The position numbers and the translations under genes are program-made. A DNA stretch of 62,000 nt, taken from contig CAUYUJ010001381.1 in the NCBI GenBank assembly GCA_963575745.1, positions 356,768 through 418,767 on the forward strand, read 5' to 3'. The notes below the pieces were generated by a model. That model worked only from the letters and a program-made list of their open reading frames with translations. It made no database searches and was not told where the DNA came from. The DNA comes from Prorocentrum cordatum (Eukaryota > Sar > Dinophyceae > Prorocentrales > Prorocentraceae). Numbering within the stretch: the stretch's first letter is position 1; every line of letters begins with the position of its first letter. Positions 61,331-62,000 of the stretch are shown here, piece by piece.

Positions 61331-62000
61331 TCTATGGCAATGTATTTGTGTAGGAACGATCCTCTACAGCTGGTAGGCCCCCCCAAAAAATAAAGTAGCT
61401 CTAAAGTAACCCTGGCGGGCACCCGCAATTTGCAAGGAAAAAAGGTCACCAGGGCATACAAATGTAGCTTGGCCCCCGTCAAGACCTCCCGCAATAACTG
61501 CGCGCGCCATGTTCGGTCGCGTTGACTTTAGCTCGGCCGAGAATTCGAGCTCCCCCCCCCGCTGTGCGCGCGCGACCCTTGTCGCGCCCGCGTGTTTCCA
61601 AGGCCCGATGGCGTTGTGAACTCCCGCGGGAGGCGCGGCAGGCCCGTTCTGTCGGGCATCGTCGCGCGGCGATCGGCGCGGGTGCAATTGTTGCACCCGC
61701 GCGCGATCCACCCGCGCCCGTCCGCGGGCGCGCGCGGCGCCGCCGCCGCGGCCCGCGGCGTAGCCCGCCGCGCGTCGCACCCGCAACGAATGCGAAAGCA
61801 AGTTCGTGACGAGGTCGCCAACTCAAGCCCGCGACAACGCGGCGCTGCTCAGGTCAAACTTTCCGTTGCAGACAGTGAAGCTGCAAATGGGGTGGGAGTG
61901 CGGTAGGCGCCGAGGCGAGAGCGCGCCTCGCGCCCCTCGGGAACTTTCCGAGCGGGGTGCGCATGAATGCAATGCGAAAACAAGACGTCGCTATTGAAAT
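61331..62000. other. GC-rich end region with a perfect hairpin; no gene
   Basis: An AATAAA-like sequence lies near 61387, a C-run near 61552. From 61560 the DNA is very GC-rich with open frames on both strands (Arg/Ala/Pro), which I do not call genes. The hairpin GCGCGGGTGCAA-TTG-TTGCACCCGCGC is at 61676-61702 (12-bp arms). Confidence 0.5.

Noticed and set aside
1-62000. tRNA, 5S rRNA, U-snRNA or full spliced-leader gene
   Set aside because: I looked for the spliced-leader sequence and tRNA box-like pairs on both strands and saw only the partial leader-like hairpins in the LTRs. A covariance-model search would be decisive.

Overview
The window looks like nuclear DNA of a dinoflagellate. It is repeat-dense and GC-rich, with Ty1/copia polyproteins whose motif order and linker style match those I know from dinoflagellate genomes (family knowledge). 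There are no bacterial operons, rRNA or tRNA genes that I can see. The species cannot be fixed by reading. Almost everything recognisable is retroelement; the one good candidate host gene is at 12.9-15.5 kb.

Layout. 0-1 kb: a ~150-bp tandem repeat. 1.2-6.7 kb: GC-rich decayed tyrosine-recombinase (YR, DIRS/Ngaro-type) retrotransposon pieces (RT/RNase H at 3.2-4.2 kb, recombinase at 4.3-5.9 kb). 6.7-10 kb: lower GC, a decayed copia pol. 10.5-12.3 kb: a 73-bp satellite, then a CTGAGG minisatellite with a 155-bp higher-order unit. 12.9-15.5 kb: a spliced gene for a protein with about five R3H-like repeats. 15.5-21.7 kb: mostly minisatellites and simple repeats. 21.8-62 kb: a nest of insertions.

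The nest. LINE-1 (21.8-22.5 and 32.2-33.5 kb) is split by copia A (22550-32189), which has 187/191-bp LTRs and a cytosine-methyltransferase-like domain between protease and integrase. LINE-2 (about 34.4-35.37 and 60.66-61.3 kb) is split by copia B (35375-60658), which has 197-bp LTRs beginning TG and ending CA and a perfect 5-bp target duplication TACAG. The 5' LTR of copia B is itself split by a 7.2-kb YR retrotransposon (35408-42613), and the 3' LTR of copia B supplies the uninterrupted version of that target site. The YR element has the A1-body-B1-A2-B2 split direct repeats of Ngaro/PAT-type elements, four ORFs with overlapping stop/start codons, and domains gag, RT-RNase H, methyltransferase and tyrosine recombinase.

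Most unusual system. Without the YR insertion copia B is about 18.1 kb, far larger than ordinary copia elements. Its gag-PR-INT-RT-RNase H region (42.8-51.65 kb) has a Gag with three CCCH zinc fingers and an RS-rich tail. It is followed, before the 3' LTR, by about 8 kb of further coding sequence (51.66-59.74 kb) that I do not recognise, except for a convincing Tpt1/KptA-type RNA 2'-phosphotransferase (ADP-ribosyltransferase fold) domain at about 55.56-56.40 kb and a zinc ribbon at 58.5 kb. Three small ORFs at its end are linked by ATGA overlaps. I regard this retrotransposon with a large accessory module as the candidate undescribed system.

Limits. Most long ORFs carry stops or frameshifts, several in homopolymer runs, so decay and assembly indels cannot be told apart here. 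Boundaries of decayed pieces are approximate, and domain calls rest on motifs read by eye.
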